This document shows, piece after piece, positions 9,092 to 18,089 of a stretch of DNA of 64,000 nt. The translations under genes and the position numbers were made by a program. Every line of letters begins with the position of its first letter. Positions within the stretch are counted from its first letter, which is position 1. The DNA lies in the NCBI RefSeq assembly GCF_014698755.1, contig NZ_JACJTO010000005.1:1-64000 (forward strand). The letters are read 5' to 3'. The DNA comes from Aphanizomenon flos-aquae FACHB-1287. GTDB taxonomy: Bacteria > Cyanobacteriota > Cyanobacteriia > Cyanobacteriales > Nostocaceae. Below the pieces are notes generated by a model that worked only from the letters and a program-made list of their open reading frames with translations, searched no databases and was not told where the DNA came from.

Positions 9092-9267
9092 AGGTTTCTG
9101 TTTTTTCTGACTCGGAGGTAATGATAATGGTAGTTTTAAGTAATGTTACGCATTTATGGCCAAAATAGCAAAGGTTTTGATCGCAGTTAATTGATTGTCG
9201 GAATTCCGCTGATCAATGAGTCCCAGTCCATTTATAGTGGGAATTAACTGTTAATTCTTAAAAAATT

Positions 9268-10464
9268 GTGAAACCTATTACTTTACTTGGTTCTACTGGC
9301 TCAATTGGTACTCAAACCTTAGATATAGTCTCTGAACACCCGGATAAGTTCCGCATTGTCGGATTAGCTGCTGGAAGGAATGTGGAGCTATTCGCGGCGC
9401 AAATTCGCCAGTTTCGTCCCCAAATCGCTGCCATTTCCGCTGCGGAGAAATTACCAGAACTCCAAGAAGCTATCAAAGACCTCGACCCTCAACCTATTTT
9501 ACTGACTGGGGAAGCGGGAGTGATAGAAGTTGCCCATTATGGCGATTCTCAAACGGTTGTTACTGGTATTGTTGGTTGTGCGGGTTTATTACCTACTATC
9601 GCAGCCATTGAAGCTGGTAAAGATATTGCTTTAGCCAATAAAGAAACTCTGATTGCGGGTGCTCCTGTGGTGTTACCTTTGGTGAAAAAACATGGGGTAA
9701 AACTATTACCCGCAGATTCCGAACATTCGGCTATTTTTCAATGTTTGCAAGGTGTTCCTAAAGATGGTTTACGGAAAATATTACTTACTGCTTCTGGTGG
9801 TGCTTTCCGAGATTGGCCTGTGGAAAAATTAGCAGCGGTAAAAGTTGCTGATGCTTTGAAACATCCTAACTGGTCAATGGGGAGAAAAATCACGGTAGAT
9901 TCCGCAACTTTGATGAATAAGGGTTTGGAAGTAATTGAGGCTCATTATTTGTTTGGTGTAGATTATGATAACATCGAAATTGTCATTCATCCGCAAAGTA
10001 TTATTCACTCTTTAATAGAATTACAAGATACTTCAGTTTTAGCCCAATTGGGTTGGCCAGATATGCGTCTACCTTTGCTTTATGCTTTATCTTGGCCAGA
10101 GCGAATTTACACTAATTGGGAAAGATTGAATTTAGTTAAATCTGGTGATTTAACTTTCCGTGAACCGGATCATCTAAAGTATCCTTGTATGCGTTTAGCT
10201 TATGCTGCTGGTAGGGCTGGTGGTTCTATGCCGGCGGTTTTAAATGCGGCTAATGAACAAGTTGTGGCGTTATTTTTAGAAGAAAAAATTCACTATTTAG
10301 ATATTCCCAAATGTATCGAATTTGTGTGCGATAGTCATCAAAATGATAACAAACAAAATCCCTCTTTAGATGACATTTTAGCAGCAGATAAATGGGCTAG
10401 AGCAGAAGTTTTTACAGCTATGGAAAAGGTAACAACTCAACCACAGATAATTTCTGTGGGTTAA
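9268..10464 (+). CDS. dxr: 1-deoxy-D-xylulose 5-phosphate reductoisomerase
   Basis: This 398-residue enzyme carries out the second step of the MEP isoprenoid pathway, turning DXP into MEP with NADPH and a divalent metal. The NADPH motif [11 protein letters not shown] is at residues 8-18, the metal ligands are in [13 protein letters not shown] near 150, and the catalytic loop and substrate region [20 protein letters not shown] follow. Full length is normal. Translation probably starts at GTG 9268, as this gives the canonical [14 protein letters not shown] start. A GC-rich hairpin follows the stop codon. Confidence 0.96.
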   Translation: MKPITLLGSTGSIGTQTLDIVSEHPDKFRIVGLAAGRNVELFAAQIRQFRPQIAAISAAEKLPELQEAIKDLDPQPILLTGEAGVIEVAHYGDSQTVVTGIVGCAGLLPTIAAIEAGKDIALANKETLIAGAPVVLPLVKKHGVKLLPADSEHSAIFQCLQGVPKDGLRKILLTASGGAFRDWPVEKLAAVKVADALKHPNWSMGRKITVDSATLMNKGLEVIEAHYLFGVDYDNIEIVIHPQSIIHSLIELQDTSVLAQLGWPDMRLPLLYALSWPERIYTNWERLNLVKSGDLTFREPDHLKYPCMRLAYAAGRAGGSMPAVLNAANEQVVALFLEEKIHYLDIPKCIEFVCDSHQNDNKQNPSLDDILAADKWARAEVFTAMEKVTTQPQIISVG

Positions 10465-10471
10465 ACGTTTA

Positions 10472-10494
10472 CCCCCCGGTTTATTATCGGGGGA
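10472..10494 (+). terminator. hairpin after dxr
   Basis: CCCCCG, then GTTTATTAT, then CGGGGG directly follows the dxr stop codon. The T-run is weak, but the position suits a terminator. Confidence 0.6.
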
Positions 10495-10568
10495 TATTAA
10501 CTAATAACTGAATTTATTCAGACTATTGCTCTTGTTTAATAATTGCTAATTTCCAGCTAAAAATATGA

Positions 10569-10751
10569 AGTTTAGCTTCATCAAATACAACACAGAGACG
10601 GGCAAAATTAGCCGGACAAAAAAATAGTAAATATCTTTTACTTAAGAATAAAGATAAGTTAACCAAAGAGCAATTAGAGCAACTCATTAAAGTTAAAAAT
10701 TTCGGCTCTTGCGTCCCTTTTGTGGTAAAAACTAAAATCACTAAAATTTAA
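10569..10751 (+). pseudogene. ISL3-family transposase fragment
   Basis: Read on the plus strand, this piece gives RAKLAGQKNSKYLLLKNKDK followed by LTKEQLEQLIKVK. It aligns by eye with RERILAGLNKSKYSLIKNED in the degenerate transposase at 19.2-20.2 kb, so it is an internal fragment of an ISL3-family transposase of a related but different element. An in-frame stop lies just upstream, and the frame runs out into an IS end at 10704. It is not functional. Confidence 0.65.
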
Positions 10752-10878
10752 TGCTGATAAATTTAAACAATAAAAGCTGAAAACTTTATCCCTGTAAAAG
10801 TTTGCAAACTTTTAGATATAAGTGAATCAGCATAAGAGTATAATCATAATTATCAAATACAAAAGTTTTAGGGATAGT
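10704..10878. mobile_element. solo 175-bp end of an ISL3-like element
   Basis: This segment equals the reverse complement of 20236-20410, the same length with three mismatches seen. It starts with the element's terminal inverted repeat (GGCTCTTGCGTCCCTTTT) and stops exactly where the transposase start codon lies in the other copy. The rest of the IS is absent. Its inner edge cuts the HicB-like gene on the minus strand. Confidence 0.8.
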
Positions 10879-10992
10879 AGCGATCGCATGCCCGATAGTT
10901 TCCCCTTGATCTACTGTGCCAATTTCTGGACATTCAGCAATGTAAACATCATCTTCTTTGTACAAAATAACTGTAAAGATGCGATTTTTCAT
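10786..10992 (-). pseudogene. HicB-like antitoxin, C-terminus replaced by IS sequence
   Basis: The first 37 or so residues (MKNRIFTVILYKEDDVYIAE, then CPEIGTVDQGETIGHAIA) match the start of HicB-type antitoxins, which have a partial RNase H fold. From about residue 39 on the reading frame is inside the 175-bp IS end, so the rest of the protein, including any DNA-binding domain, is lost. No hicA-like gene is visible next to it. It is probably a dead remnant of a toxin-antitoxin locus. Confidence 0.65.
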
Positions 10993-11043
10993 CGTTTCTT
11001 ATCCTCTAAAGCTTGCTCTGAAAATTATAACATCACTGTTTCC

Positions 11044-11140
11044 TATCGCACTTTATCAATCCAACCTACAAGCGATTCCTACGGAGCGCTTCGCTATCGC
11101 ACTTTATCAATCCAAACTACGAGCTATCTAACCTACGGGT
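11044..11140. repeat. repeat cluster upstream of the TA pair, right-hand relative at 11921
   Basis: Two partial units of a repeat built on GCACTTTATCAATCCAACCT are present, the first followed by an insert TCCTACGGAGCGCTTCGC. Closely similar units in the same orientation lie at 11921-12032, so the toxin-antitoxin pair sits between two related clusters. Confidence 0.75.
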
Positions 11141-11151
11141 AAACTAACAAG

Positions 11152-11640
11152 TCAAGGTTCTTGAGAAAGAGATAAGATACGCTGATATAGCTGGGGACTG
11201 ATGCGAAAACCAGCCCGGTTGATCAAAGCATCCATAACAGGTTGAACTTGAGGGATAAGACTTCTTTGTTTAGCAACAAGTAGAATACCCAGAATACCAA
11301 TAATAGGTATCCCAAGCCGGAGAGCTTCTTGCCGTCCCAAGCGTTCATCAATGAGCAAATCATCGGCTTGTAGCTCAAGTGCCAAGGCTATAGCATTTGC
11401 TTCTCCAACATCAAGTCCGCGTTCCTGTTGAAGCTGGTTAGCAAGTTGGAAGTTGTTGAGGAATTGGCTTTGAATCCAGTCCAGTTGGAGAATAGCTGAA
11501 ATAGTAGGATTGCTGGCGGCTACCAGTTCGCTGGCAACCACGTCGGGAATGATAACCTGATGGTAAATAGCTTTTAGCAACCCAAGATGATCAACAAGGG
11601 CAAGATTCGACAGAGCAGAAGTATCACTGACGACAATCAT
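11152..11640 (-). CDS. DUF3368 PIN-like nuclease, probable toxin
   Basis: This 162-residue protein begins MIVVSDTSALSNLA with the first PIN acidic residue (D6), then has RGLDVGEANAIALALE in the middle and ADDLLIDERLGRQEALRLG with the later acidic residues. DUF3368 proteins are PIN-fold relatives of VapC and are thought to cut RNA. It overlaps the upstream UPF0175 gene by four bases (translational coupling), the usual arrangement for this toxin-antitoxin type in cyanobacteria. No truncation is seen. Confidence 0.82.
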   Translation of the reverse strand: MIVVSDTSALSNLALVDHLGLLKAIYHQVIIPDVVASELVAASNPTISAILQLDWIQSQFLNNFQLANQLQQERGLDVGEANAIALALELQADDLLIDERLGRQEALRLGIPIIGILGILLVAKQRSLIPQVQPVMDALINRAGFRISPQLYQRILSLSQEP

Positions 11641-11891
11641 AGCCAGCCCCGACTCCGCAAGTGTTCAACATCCTGCTCAAAGTCTTCCACATCGTAATGG
11701 ACACAAACATTGCGGTCTGCGAGCAGCTTTTGAAAGTTCATTATGTCTATTCCAGCAATTTTGCTGGCGCGGCTGAGGGAAATCCGCTGCTGCTGGAATA
11801 GGGCAATGGCTATTTCCTGAAGCCATTCACTCTGGTTAAAAGTTTCAGTTTTACTGAGGCTATCAGGTAGGTTCAGGGTAATTTGCATCAA
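11637..11891 (-). CDS. UPF0175 family antitoxin
   Basis: This 84-residue protein has the UPF0175 pattern: a strand MQITLNLPDSL, a helix EWLQEIAIALFQQQRISLSR, then ASKIAGIDIMNFQKLLADR and a C-terminal YDVEDFEQDVEHLRSRGW. The family is the antitoxin partner of DUF3368 nucleases. Its stop overlaps the toxin start by four bases. Autoregulation by the complex is expected for the family but no operator was identified. Confidence 0.82.
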   Translation of the reverse strand: MMQITLNLPDSLSKTETFNQSEWLQEIAIALFQQQRISLSRASKIAGIDIMNFQKLLADRNVCVHYDVEDFEQDVEHLRSRGWL

Positions 11892-11920
11892 GTTGTCCTC
11901 ACGCAGTCACTTCTAATTTT

Positions 11921-12032
11921 AACTTTATCAATCCAACCTACGAGCGATTCCTGCGGAGCGCTTCGCTATCGCACTTTATCAATCTAACCTACAAGCGATC
12001 GCACTTTATCAATCTAACCTGTGAGCGATCGC
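11921..12032. repeat. repeat cluster with HIP1 sites beside the TA pair
   Basis: Three units related to GCACTTTATCAATCTAACCT are spaced by either GCGATCGC or the longer GCGATTCCTGCGGAGCGCTT. They are in the same orientation as the cluster at 11044-11140 on the other side of the TA pair. Confidence 0.75.
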
Positions 12033-12081
12033 CCCCAAATCAAAACCAAAATATCACAATATTGTCCGATCCAATACTTTG

Positions 12082-12792
12082 TTATATAGAGATCGCACTG
12101 TCCGCTCTCTCCGAAACAAATCCAATGTACTCAAAGACCGACTTTGAATACCGTTGCAAATCATATTCTATCTCTTCCAAAGATTTATTCTTGAGGTCTG
12201 AAAAGAATGAAAACTTTGCCAAAGCGTCATCAACTTTTCCTACATGCTTGATTTTATTATTCAGAACTCTGCATTCATCAATATTTTGATAATTAAGATA
12301 AGTAGTTATGTCAATATTCAATTTCTTGTATCGTGCTATTTTTTTATCCCAAACGTGCGAAGACTCGGAATAAGCCATACCAAGCTGTTTTTCTAAAGAG
12401 AGTAGGATTCGACTAGTGAATTGTTCAACTGTTGCCCAAAGTGAAATAACAAACGAACTGTTTGCAAAGTATTTAGTTCGGGCTAACATCAAATCATTGT
12501 TATAGATGAATTCCCTTACCCTGGAAAACGAAATTTCAAGTTGCGCTAGTTCATCCTCATCTGAAGATTCGTCATATTTTTTTTTCATTTCCTTTAACTC
12601 TTTTGTAAGGCTTTCAACATGCTTATCTTGTTGAACATGCTGAGAATAATACATTTGGTAAAATGTACATAAATCCGCGTGATAAAAGATTAAACTATTG
12701 AAAATGATCAGCAGATCACTATTCCGTAATATTGGAAATTCAGGTTTATCTTCTGGATTTAGCTGCATGATCGACAGAATAGGTGTATTCAT
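12082..12792 (-). CDS. hypothetical protein, possibly HEPN-like
   Basis: This 236-residue protein is mostly alpha-helical: an N-terminal helical part with a charged coiled-coil stretch (residues 58-90, KELKEMKKKYDESSDEDEL), then FVISLWATVEQFTSRILLSL and a C-terminal half with CRVLNNKIKHVGKVDD. The helix with Arg, Asn and a late KH is reminiscent of RNA-cleaving HEPN proteins such as RiboL-PSP-HEPN, but spacing from Arg to His is longer than the classic motif, so the call is weak. It lies in the accessory patch next to a toxin-antitoxin pair, which makes a defence role possible. Confidence 0.4.
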   Translation of the reverse strand: MNTPILSIMQLNPEDKPEFPILRNSDLLIIFNSLIFYHADLCTFYQMYYSQHVQQDKHVESLTKELKEMKKKYDESSDEDELAQLEISFSRVREFIYNNDLMLARTKYFANSSFVISLWATVEQFTSRILLSLEKQLGMAYSESSHVWDKKIARYKKLNIDITTYLNYQNIDECRVLNNKIKHVGKVDDALAKFSFFSDLKNKSLEEIEYDLQRYSKSVFEYIGFVSERADSAISI

Positions 12793-12866
12793 TTAGCTTT
12801 CCTTAATGATTTTTTATACAGAGATAGCTTCACAATTATTCATCTTACGCAATTCTGTGTACTACT

Positions 12867-15800
12867 TCAATGGTCAGATGACTGAAGTTTAATACCCAAA
12901 ACCTGAGTATAAGCACCTCTAGCTTGAGTTACACCAATTGTCCGCTGTGCTGATTCTATCATCGGACGGCGGAGACTCACAACTATAAACTGCGCTTGTT
13001 CTGCCTGTTGTTTAATCATTCTCGCTAGTCGTTCCACATTTGACCCGTCCAAAAACATATCCACTTCGTCAAAGGCGTAAAATGGAGATGGACGATAACG
13101 TTGTAGGGAAAATATAAAACTTAATGCAGTTAAGGATTTCTCTCCCCCTGACATAGAAGCAAGCCGTTGTACAGGTTTACCTTTGGGGTGTGCGACTAGG
13201 TTTAAACCACTGTTAAAAGGATCTTCGGGATTATCTAGTTGTAAATAACCGTCACCATCGGAAAGAATAGCAAAAATTGATTGGAAATTCTCATTTACTG
13301 CGTCGAAAGCTTCTTTAAATGCTTTTTGTCGGAGGGTGGTAAAGTTTTCAATTCTTAATAATAATTCTGTTCTTTCCCCTTCCAAAGTCTCTAATTTTTC
13401 CGTAAGTTCTTGAAGACGACCTTGGACTTTATCATATTCTTCTAAAGCTAACATATTTACAGGTTCCATTGCCTGTAAACGTTTGCCTAAACTCCGCAAT
13501 TCTTTTTGCAAATCTTCTAAATTAACTTTACCAGGAACTTCTGGCAGCGGACTGGGTAATTCTGCACCTAAATCTCGCAGTTGGTTTTGTAGCGCTATTA
13601 AATCTTCCCGGCGTTTTTCCTGGGTTTCTCGTAGTTTCTCAATTTCCCATTGTAACTGTTGTTGACGCAATAAAAGCGATCGCAATTCTATTTCTACTGT
13701 ATCTCGGTTCTTTTTCTCTTCCCCTAAATTTTCCTCTAATTTCCGCAAATTAGTCTGAATTTCGGTAATTAAAGCATTTAATTCTTCAAGTTGACCATTA
13801 ACTGTTGTTTGTTGCTGTTTTCCTGTCGTCTCTTCTTGCTGATATTGAATAACTCTGATTTGGGATTCTTCTATTTTTTCTTGTAACCGCTGTTGTTGAT
13901 TTTCAAGATTTTGTAATTGTTGTTTAACATCTGTTAACGCAGTTTCCCGTTGTTGTAATTCCTGTTCCTGGTTTTTAATAATAGCTTGGATTTGTTGCCA
14001 TTCGCTGGGGGTTTGAGAAGATTCTAACTCAGCTAAAGTATGTCTCAATTGTTGTAATTGAGTTTCCTGTTCTGGCAATTCCCGATTTAAAATTTCTAAA
14101 CGGGATTGTGCCGATGTAAATTTTGCCGTATTTTGAGAAAGTTGAGTGCGATTATGTTCAAACTGCGTTGTTAAACTCTTAATCTCTTTTTGTAACTGTT
14201 CTAAATATAATTGTTGTTCCCAGCGTCCTTGACGCGCTTCCGTTAACTCCAGGGAGAGGGTTTTAGTACGAATTGCTAAAGTAGAAATTGCTTCTCCACA
14301 ACGCTCTAAAATACGATCAATATCTATTAAGCGAGATTTCAAATTAGCGACCTCTTGAGATTCCCCCGTTTCTCCTTTATCAAAACGTAAAGATGAGCGT
14401 TGACTACCACTACCTCCAGTCATTGCTCCGCTAGTTTCCAATAATTCCCCTTGTAAAGTGACTATACGATATAGTCCCATATTTTTTCGTGCTTGAGCAA
14501 GAGTAGCAAAGACCACCGTTGCGCCGAAAACATAGGCAAAAACATCACGATAACGGCGATCGCATTCTACCAAATTTACCGCATAATTAACAAAACCATC
14601 AGCTAAAGGCAAAGTTGCATCCTGAGTAAATTTAGGGACTTTAATTTTATTTAAAGGTAAAAAAGTTGCCCTCCCAGCCCGTTTTTGTTTTAATAGTTCA
14701 ATTCCCGCTGATGCTACACTATCATCTTCAACGACAATATGCCCTAAACGTCCACCCGCAGCCATTTCTAACGCCAATTGATACTGAGAATCCACCTTAG
14801 CCAACTGCACCACCAAACCACACAAGCCGGGCATTTCCGACTGTAAAATTACCTTACTAGCCTGTGTTCCTTGGATCTCCTGTTGTGCTTGTGTTTGTGC
14901 TTCTAATTTATCTAACTGACGTTGTTTGTCTCGTTGTTCTTGTAAAAGCCGCTTTTGGGTATCTTGTTGAATTTGTAACTCTTGTTCCGTCGCGGCCAGA
15001 TTTTCGGCTAAATTCTGAATAGGTTGACTAGAAGCATGAAATTCCAGGTCTAACCGCCCAAATTCCCCCTTTTTTCCAGCTAATTCCGGTTCTAAAGTCC
15101 CAATTAATTGAGACTGCTCAGAAATCAACAATTGTAATTGAGTATTACGCTCCTGTAATTGCGCTTGTTCTGTGCGTTTGGGTTCGACAATATGCAGTAA
15201 AGATTCAATAGAACGATTCAAAGCCGTTTGTTGTTGTACCCAAGCTTCCGAAGCAGTAGCAATTTCCGCAGCAGCTTGACGAGAACTTTCTAAATTTTGT
15301 TGAGCGGTATCACGTTCTGATTGTAGAGACGTTACATTTACCGTTTCTACATTTTGTTTTTTCTTAGCTTCTTCTAAATCAAGTTGATATTGTTGAATTT
15401 CCTGATAAGTTTGATTTAATCTTCTTGTAGACTCTTGAACAGATGTTTCTAACTCCCGTTGTTGACGTTGGAGTTGCTTGCGTTCCGCTTCTTGGGTAGC
15501 GAGATTAGACTGAACAGCAAGAAGTTCCTCCTCTCCCAAAGCTTTCACACGGAGATTTAGCTGATCTAATTCAGTAGTTTTCCGATTAATTTGAGCATTA
15601 GTATCCGTTAACTCAGTAGTAAAATTACTTAAACTGCGATCGCCCTCTTGAACTTGTGCAACCAGCTTTTCCTGCTGTAATTGGAGAGAACGCCAAGATA
15701 AAACCGCTGACCAAGATTGTTTTTCAATAAACTCAACCCGTAATAATTGATACTTTTCTGCCCTAACCTTATCTTGAGAAAGGCGATCGCATTGTATACT

Positions 15801-16451
15801 TAACTCAGTCTGAATAATCCGACAACTATCCTCCTTATCCTTGACCTCATCCAAGGTAGACTTAGCTTGAACAATTTTCCGATCATAAGTCGCCACCCCG
15901 GCCAACTCATCAATAATTTCCCGACGTTCCCGCGCATTCATAGAGATAATACTTGTCACATCACCCTGTAGAACCACATTATAGCCTTCAGGATAAATCC
16001 GCAACTCTTCCAAATCCTCATGTAACTCAGTCAGAGTACAAGCCACACCATTAATATAATAATTAGACGTATACCCCCCTTGCTGAGACACACGTAACCG
16101 CCGGGTAACACTCCAGTCAGAGGATTTAGGCTTTTCTTCCTCCTCTTCCTCCTTCCGCGTCTTTGCGTCTCTGCGAGAGACATCAGAAATATCAAAAGTT
16201 ACAGTTACACTAGCTTCCAGAGCCGAACGTCCCTGATGTTTTTGAGCATTATTAACCAAATCTGGTAAACGTTCCGCCCGCATACCCTTAGAACTAGCCA
16301 GGCCCAAACAAAACAGCAAAGCATCAAGAATATTTGATTTTCCAGAACCATTAGGACCAGATATGACAGTACACCCCGGTAGTAAAGGGACAGCAGTAGT
16401 CCCACCGAAGGATTTAAAATTGGTAAGTTCAACGCGCTTGACATATACCAT
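12867..16451 (-). CDS. smc: chromosome segregation SMC protein
   Basis: This 1194-residue SMC ATPase organises and segregates the chromosome as a dimer. The N-terminal head has Walker A GPNGSGKSN (residues 32-40). Coiled coil runs to about residue 520, followed by a hinge domain (LCGLVVQLAKVDSQYQLALE to about 640) and a second coiled coil. The C-terminal head has the signature MSGGEKSLTALSF and Walker B FYAFDEVDMFLDGSN. Length is normal for bacterial SMC. An Asp/Glu/Lys-rich patch (TRKEEEEEEKPKSS) interrupts the N-terminal head, a small lineage-specific insert. ScpA/B are not in the window. Confidence 0.96.
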   Translation of the reverse strand: MVYVKRVELTNFKSFGGTTAVPLLPGCTVISGPNGSGKSNILDALLFCLGLASSKGMRAERLPDLVNNAQKHQGRSALEASVTVTFDISDVSRRDAKTRKEEEEEEKPKSSDWSVTRRLRVSQQGGYTSNYYINGVACTLTELHEDLEELRIYPEGYNVVLQGDVTSIISMNARERREIIDELAGVATYDRKIVQAKSTLDEVKDKEDSCRIIQTELSIQCDRLSQDKVRAEKYQLLRVEFIEKQSWSAVLSWRSLQLQQEKLVAQVQEGDRSLSNFTTELTDTNAQINRKTTELDQLNLRVKALGEEELLAVQSNLATQEAERKQLQRQQRELETSVQESTRRLNQTYQEIQQYQLDLEEAKKKQNVETVNVTSLQSERDTAQQNLESSRQAAAEIATASEAWVQQQTALNRSIESLLHIVEPKRTEQAQLQERNTQLQLLISEQSQLIGTLEPELAGKKGEFGRLDLEFHASSQPIQNLAENLAATEQELQIQQDTQKRLLQEQRDKQRQLDKLEAQTQAQQEIQGTQASKVILQSEMPGLCGLVVQLAKVDSQYQLALEMAAGGRLGHIVVEDDSVASAGIELLKQKRAGRATFLPLNKIKVPKFTQDATLPLADGFVNYAVNLVECDRRYRDVFAYVFGATVVFATLAQARKNMGLYRIVTLQGELLETSGAMTGGSGSQRSSLRFDKGETGESQEVANLKSRLIDIDRILERCGEAISTLAIRTKTLSLELTEARQGRWEQQLYLEQLQKEIKSLTTQFEHNRTQLSQNTAKFTSAQSRLEILNRELPEQETQLQQLRHTLAELESSQTPSEWQQIQAIIKNQEQELQQRETALTDVKQQLQNLENQQQRLQEKIEESQIRVIQYQQEETTGKQQQTTVNGQLEELNALITEIQTNLRKLEENLGEEKKNRDTVEIELRSLLLRQQQLQWEIEKLRETQEKRREDLIALQNQLRDLGAELPSPLPEVPGKVNLEDLQKELRSLGKRLQAMEPVNMLALEEYDKVQGRLQELTEKLETLEGERTELLLRIENFTTLRQKAFKEAFDAVNENFQSIFAILSDGDGYLQLDNPEDPFNSGLNLVAHPKGKPVQRLASMSGGEKSLTALSFIFSLQRYRPSPFYAFDEVDMFLDGSNVERLARMIKQQAEQAQFIVVSLRRPMIESAQRTIGVTQARGAYTQVLGIKLQSSDH

Positions 16452-16504
16452 GAGGAACTGGTTAAGTATAATCTAGATTAATAGATAAGTGTACCAATAA
16501 ATTT

Positions 16505-17950
16505 ATGGAAATTAAAACGCCAGACTGGGTTAAACACGCGGTTTTCTATCAAATATTTCCCGACAGATTTGCTAGAAGCCAGCGTTCTCGTCAGGGCTTC
16601 TTAAATAATACCAATTTAGAAGCCTGGGACGCACCACCTACATATCAGGGTTATAAAGGTGGTGATTTGTGGGGGGTTTTAGAGCAATTAGACTATATTC
16701 AAAGTCTAGGGATTAATGCGATTTACTTTACACCCATTTTCCAATCTGCTAGTAATCATCGTTATCATACCCATGATTATTACCAAGTTGATCCGATGTT
16801 AGGGGGAAATCAGGCTTTGCGAGCATTAATAGATGCAGCCCATGACCGCAATATGAAAATAGTTCTTGATGGCGTTTTTAATCATTCTAGCAGAGGGTTT
16901 TTCTTTTTTCATGATGTTTTGGAAAATGGTTCTAATTCTCCTTGGGTAAATTGGTTTAAAATTATAGACTGGCCGCTGGCACCTTATGATGGTAATTTAC
17001 CGGCTAATTATCATGCTTGGGCAGGAATTCGCTCTTTACCGACTTTTAACCATGATCATCCAGATGTTAAAGAGTATATCATGAAAATTGCTGAATATTG
17101 GCTAGAATTTGGGATTGATGGTTGGCGTTTAGATGTACCTTATGAAATTAAAACTCCTGGTTTTTGGCAGGAATTTCGCCGACGAGTTAAAGGTATTAAT
17201 AGTGATGCTTATATTGTGGGTGAGGTCTGGTCAGATGCCTGTGAATGGCTTGATGGGACGCAATTTGATGGGGTATTGAATTATTTATTTAATGAGGCTA
17301 CTATTGCCTTTGCAGTGGGGGATAGGGTTGTTTTAGAGCAGGTGAAATATAATAGTTATTACCCCTATCCTGCTCTAGATGCGGCTGAATATGCTAATAA
17401 GATTCAAGCCATTTTAAAACTTTATCCCTGGGAAATTCAACTAACTCAATTAAACGTGCTTGGTAGTCATGATACATCTAGATTAATTACCATTGCTGAT
17501 GGGGATCAAACTAGTGTAGAATTATGTAATTTGTTATTATTTACCTTTCCTGGTGCGCCCAGTATCTATTATGGTGATGAAGTTGGTTTACCCGGAGGAA
17601 AAGATCCTGATTGTCGGCGGGTTTTTCCGCCTGAATCTGTATGGAATCAAGAGATTTTAAATACTCATAAACAATTAATTTCTCTGCGTCAAAATTATCC
17701 AGCTTTGCGAATTGGTAATTATCAAGTTCTTTATGCAGTAGCAACAGTTTATATATTTGTGCGAAGTTTAGAAAGGGAAGAATTAATTATTGCTGTAAAT
17801 GTGGGAACTGAATCTATAATGGTGAATGTAGATTGTCGTAATTTACAAAATCAGCCTCATCAAGTTTTATTTGGGAATGGGGAAATGATCCAGAAAGGTG
17901 AAAATGTTTGTTTAACTATTCCTCCCCGGAGTGGTTTAATTTTGGCATAA
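16505..17950 (+). CDS. GH13 alpha-amylase family enzyme (neopullulanase/cyclomaltodextrinase-like)
   Basis: This 481-residue TIM-barrel glycoside hydrolase starts with HAVFYQIFPDRFARS, typical of the neopullulanase-like GH13 subfamilies. Catalytic residues are visible: nucleophile D210 in GWRLDVPYE, acid/base E240 in IVGEVWSD and transition-state stabiliser D323 in LGSHDTSR; the DGVFNH motif (residues 122-127) and HTHDYYQVD (88-96) are also present. A beta-sandwich domain ends the protein. No signal peptide is seen, so it should act on alpha-glucans in the cytoplasm. It is divergent from smc and starts 53 bases from it. Confidence 0.88.
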   Translation: MEIKTPDWVKHAVFYQIFPDRFARSQRSRQGFLNNTNLEAWDAPPTYQGYKGGDLWGVLEQLDYIQSLGINAIYFTPIFQSASNHRYHTHDYYQVDPMLGGNQALRALIDAAHDRNMKIVLDGVFNHSSRGFFFFHDVLENGSNSPWVNWFKIIDWPLAPYDGNLPANYHAWAGIRSLPTFNHDHPDVKEYIMKIAEYWLEFGIDGWRLDVPYEIKTPGFWQEFRRRVKGINSDAYIVGEVWSDACEWLDGTQFDGVLNYLFNEATIAFAVGDRVVLEQVKYNSYYPYPALDAAEYANKIQAILKLYPWEIQLTQLNVLGSHDTSRLITIADGDQTSVELCNLLLFTFPGAPSIYYGDEVGLPGGKDPDCRRVFPPESVWNQEILNTHKQLISLRQNYPALRIGNYQVLYAVATVYIFVRSLEREELIIAVNVGTESIMVNVDCRNLQNQPHQVLFGNGEMIQKGENVCLTIPPRSGLILA

Positions 17951-17972
17951 ATGTTAAGATACTAATTTAGAA

Positions 17973-18089
17973 ATGATAGATGATATTTTTTTGCCTGTTC
18001 TGGGTAATCTAATACTATTAGGAGTAATGCTGATAAGTTTGACAACAGCAATGTTTGGTATATGGCTAAATCGGGGGATGATTACTTAA
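17973..18089 (+). CDS. possible 38-residue single-span membrane protein
   Basis: An ATG frame of 38 codons follows the GH13 gene by 22 bases. The product is one hydrophobic helix (LPVLGNLILLGVMLISLTTA) with a short polar start and a WLNRG end, a build like the small photosystem or NDH subunits of cyanobacteria, though it matches none that I recognise. Its 3' end overlaps the start of the next gene by 28 bases in another frame. It could be a real small membrane protein or chance. Confidence 0.35.
   Translation: MIDDIFLPVLGNLILLGVMLISLTTAMFGIWLNRGMIT

Noticed and set aside
10523-10741. 72-codon minus-strand frame
   Set aside because: The plus strand of the same stretch encodes a recognisable transposase fragment, so this is a shadow.
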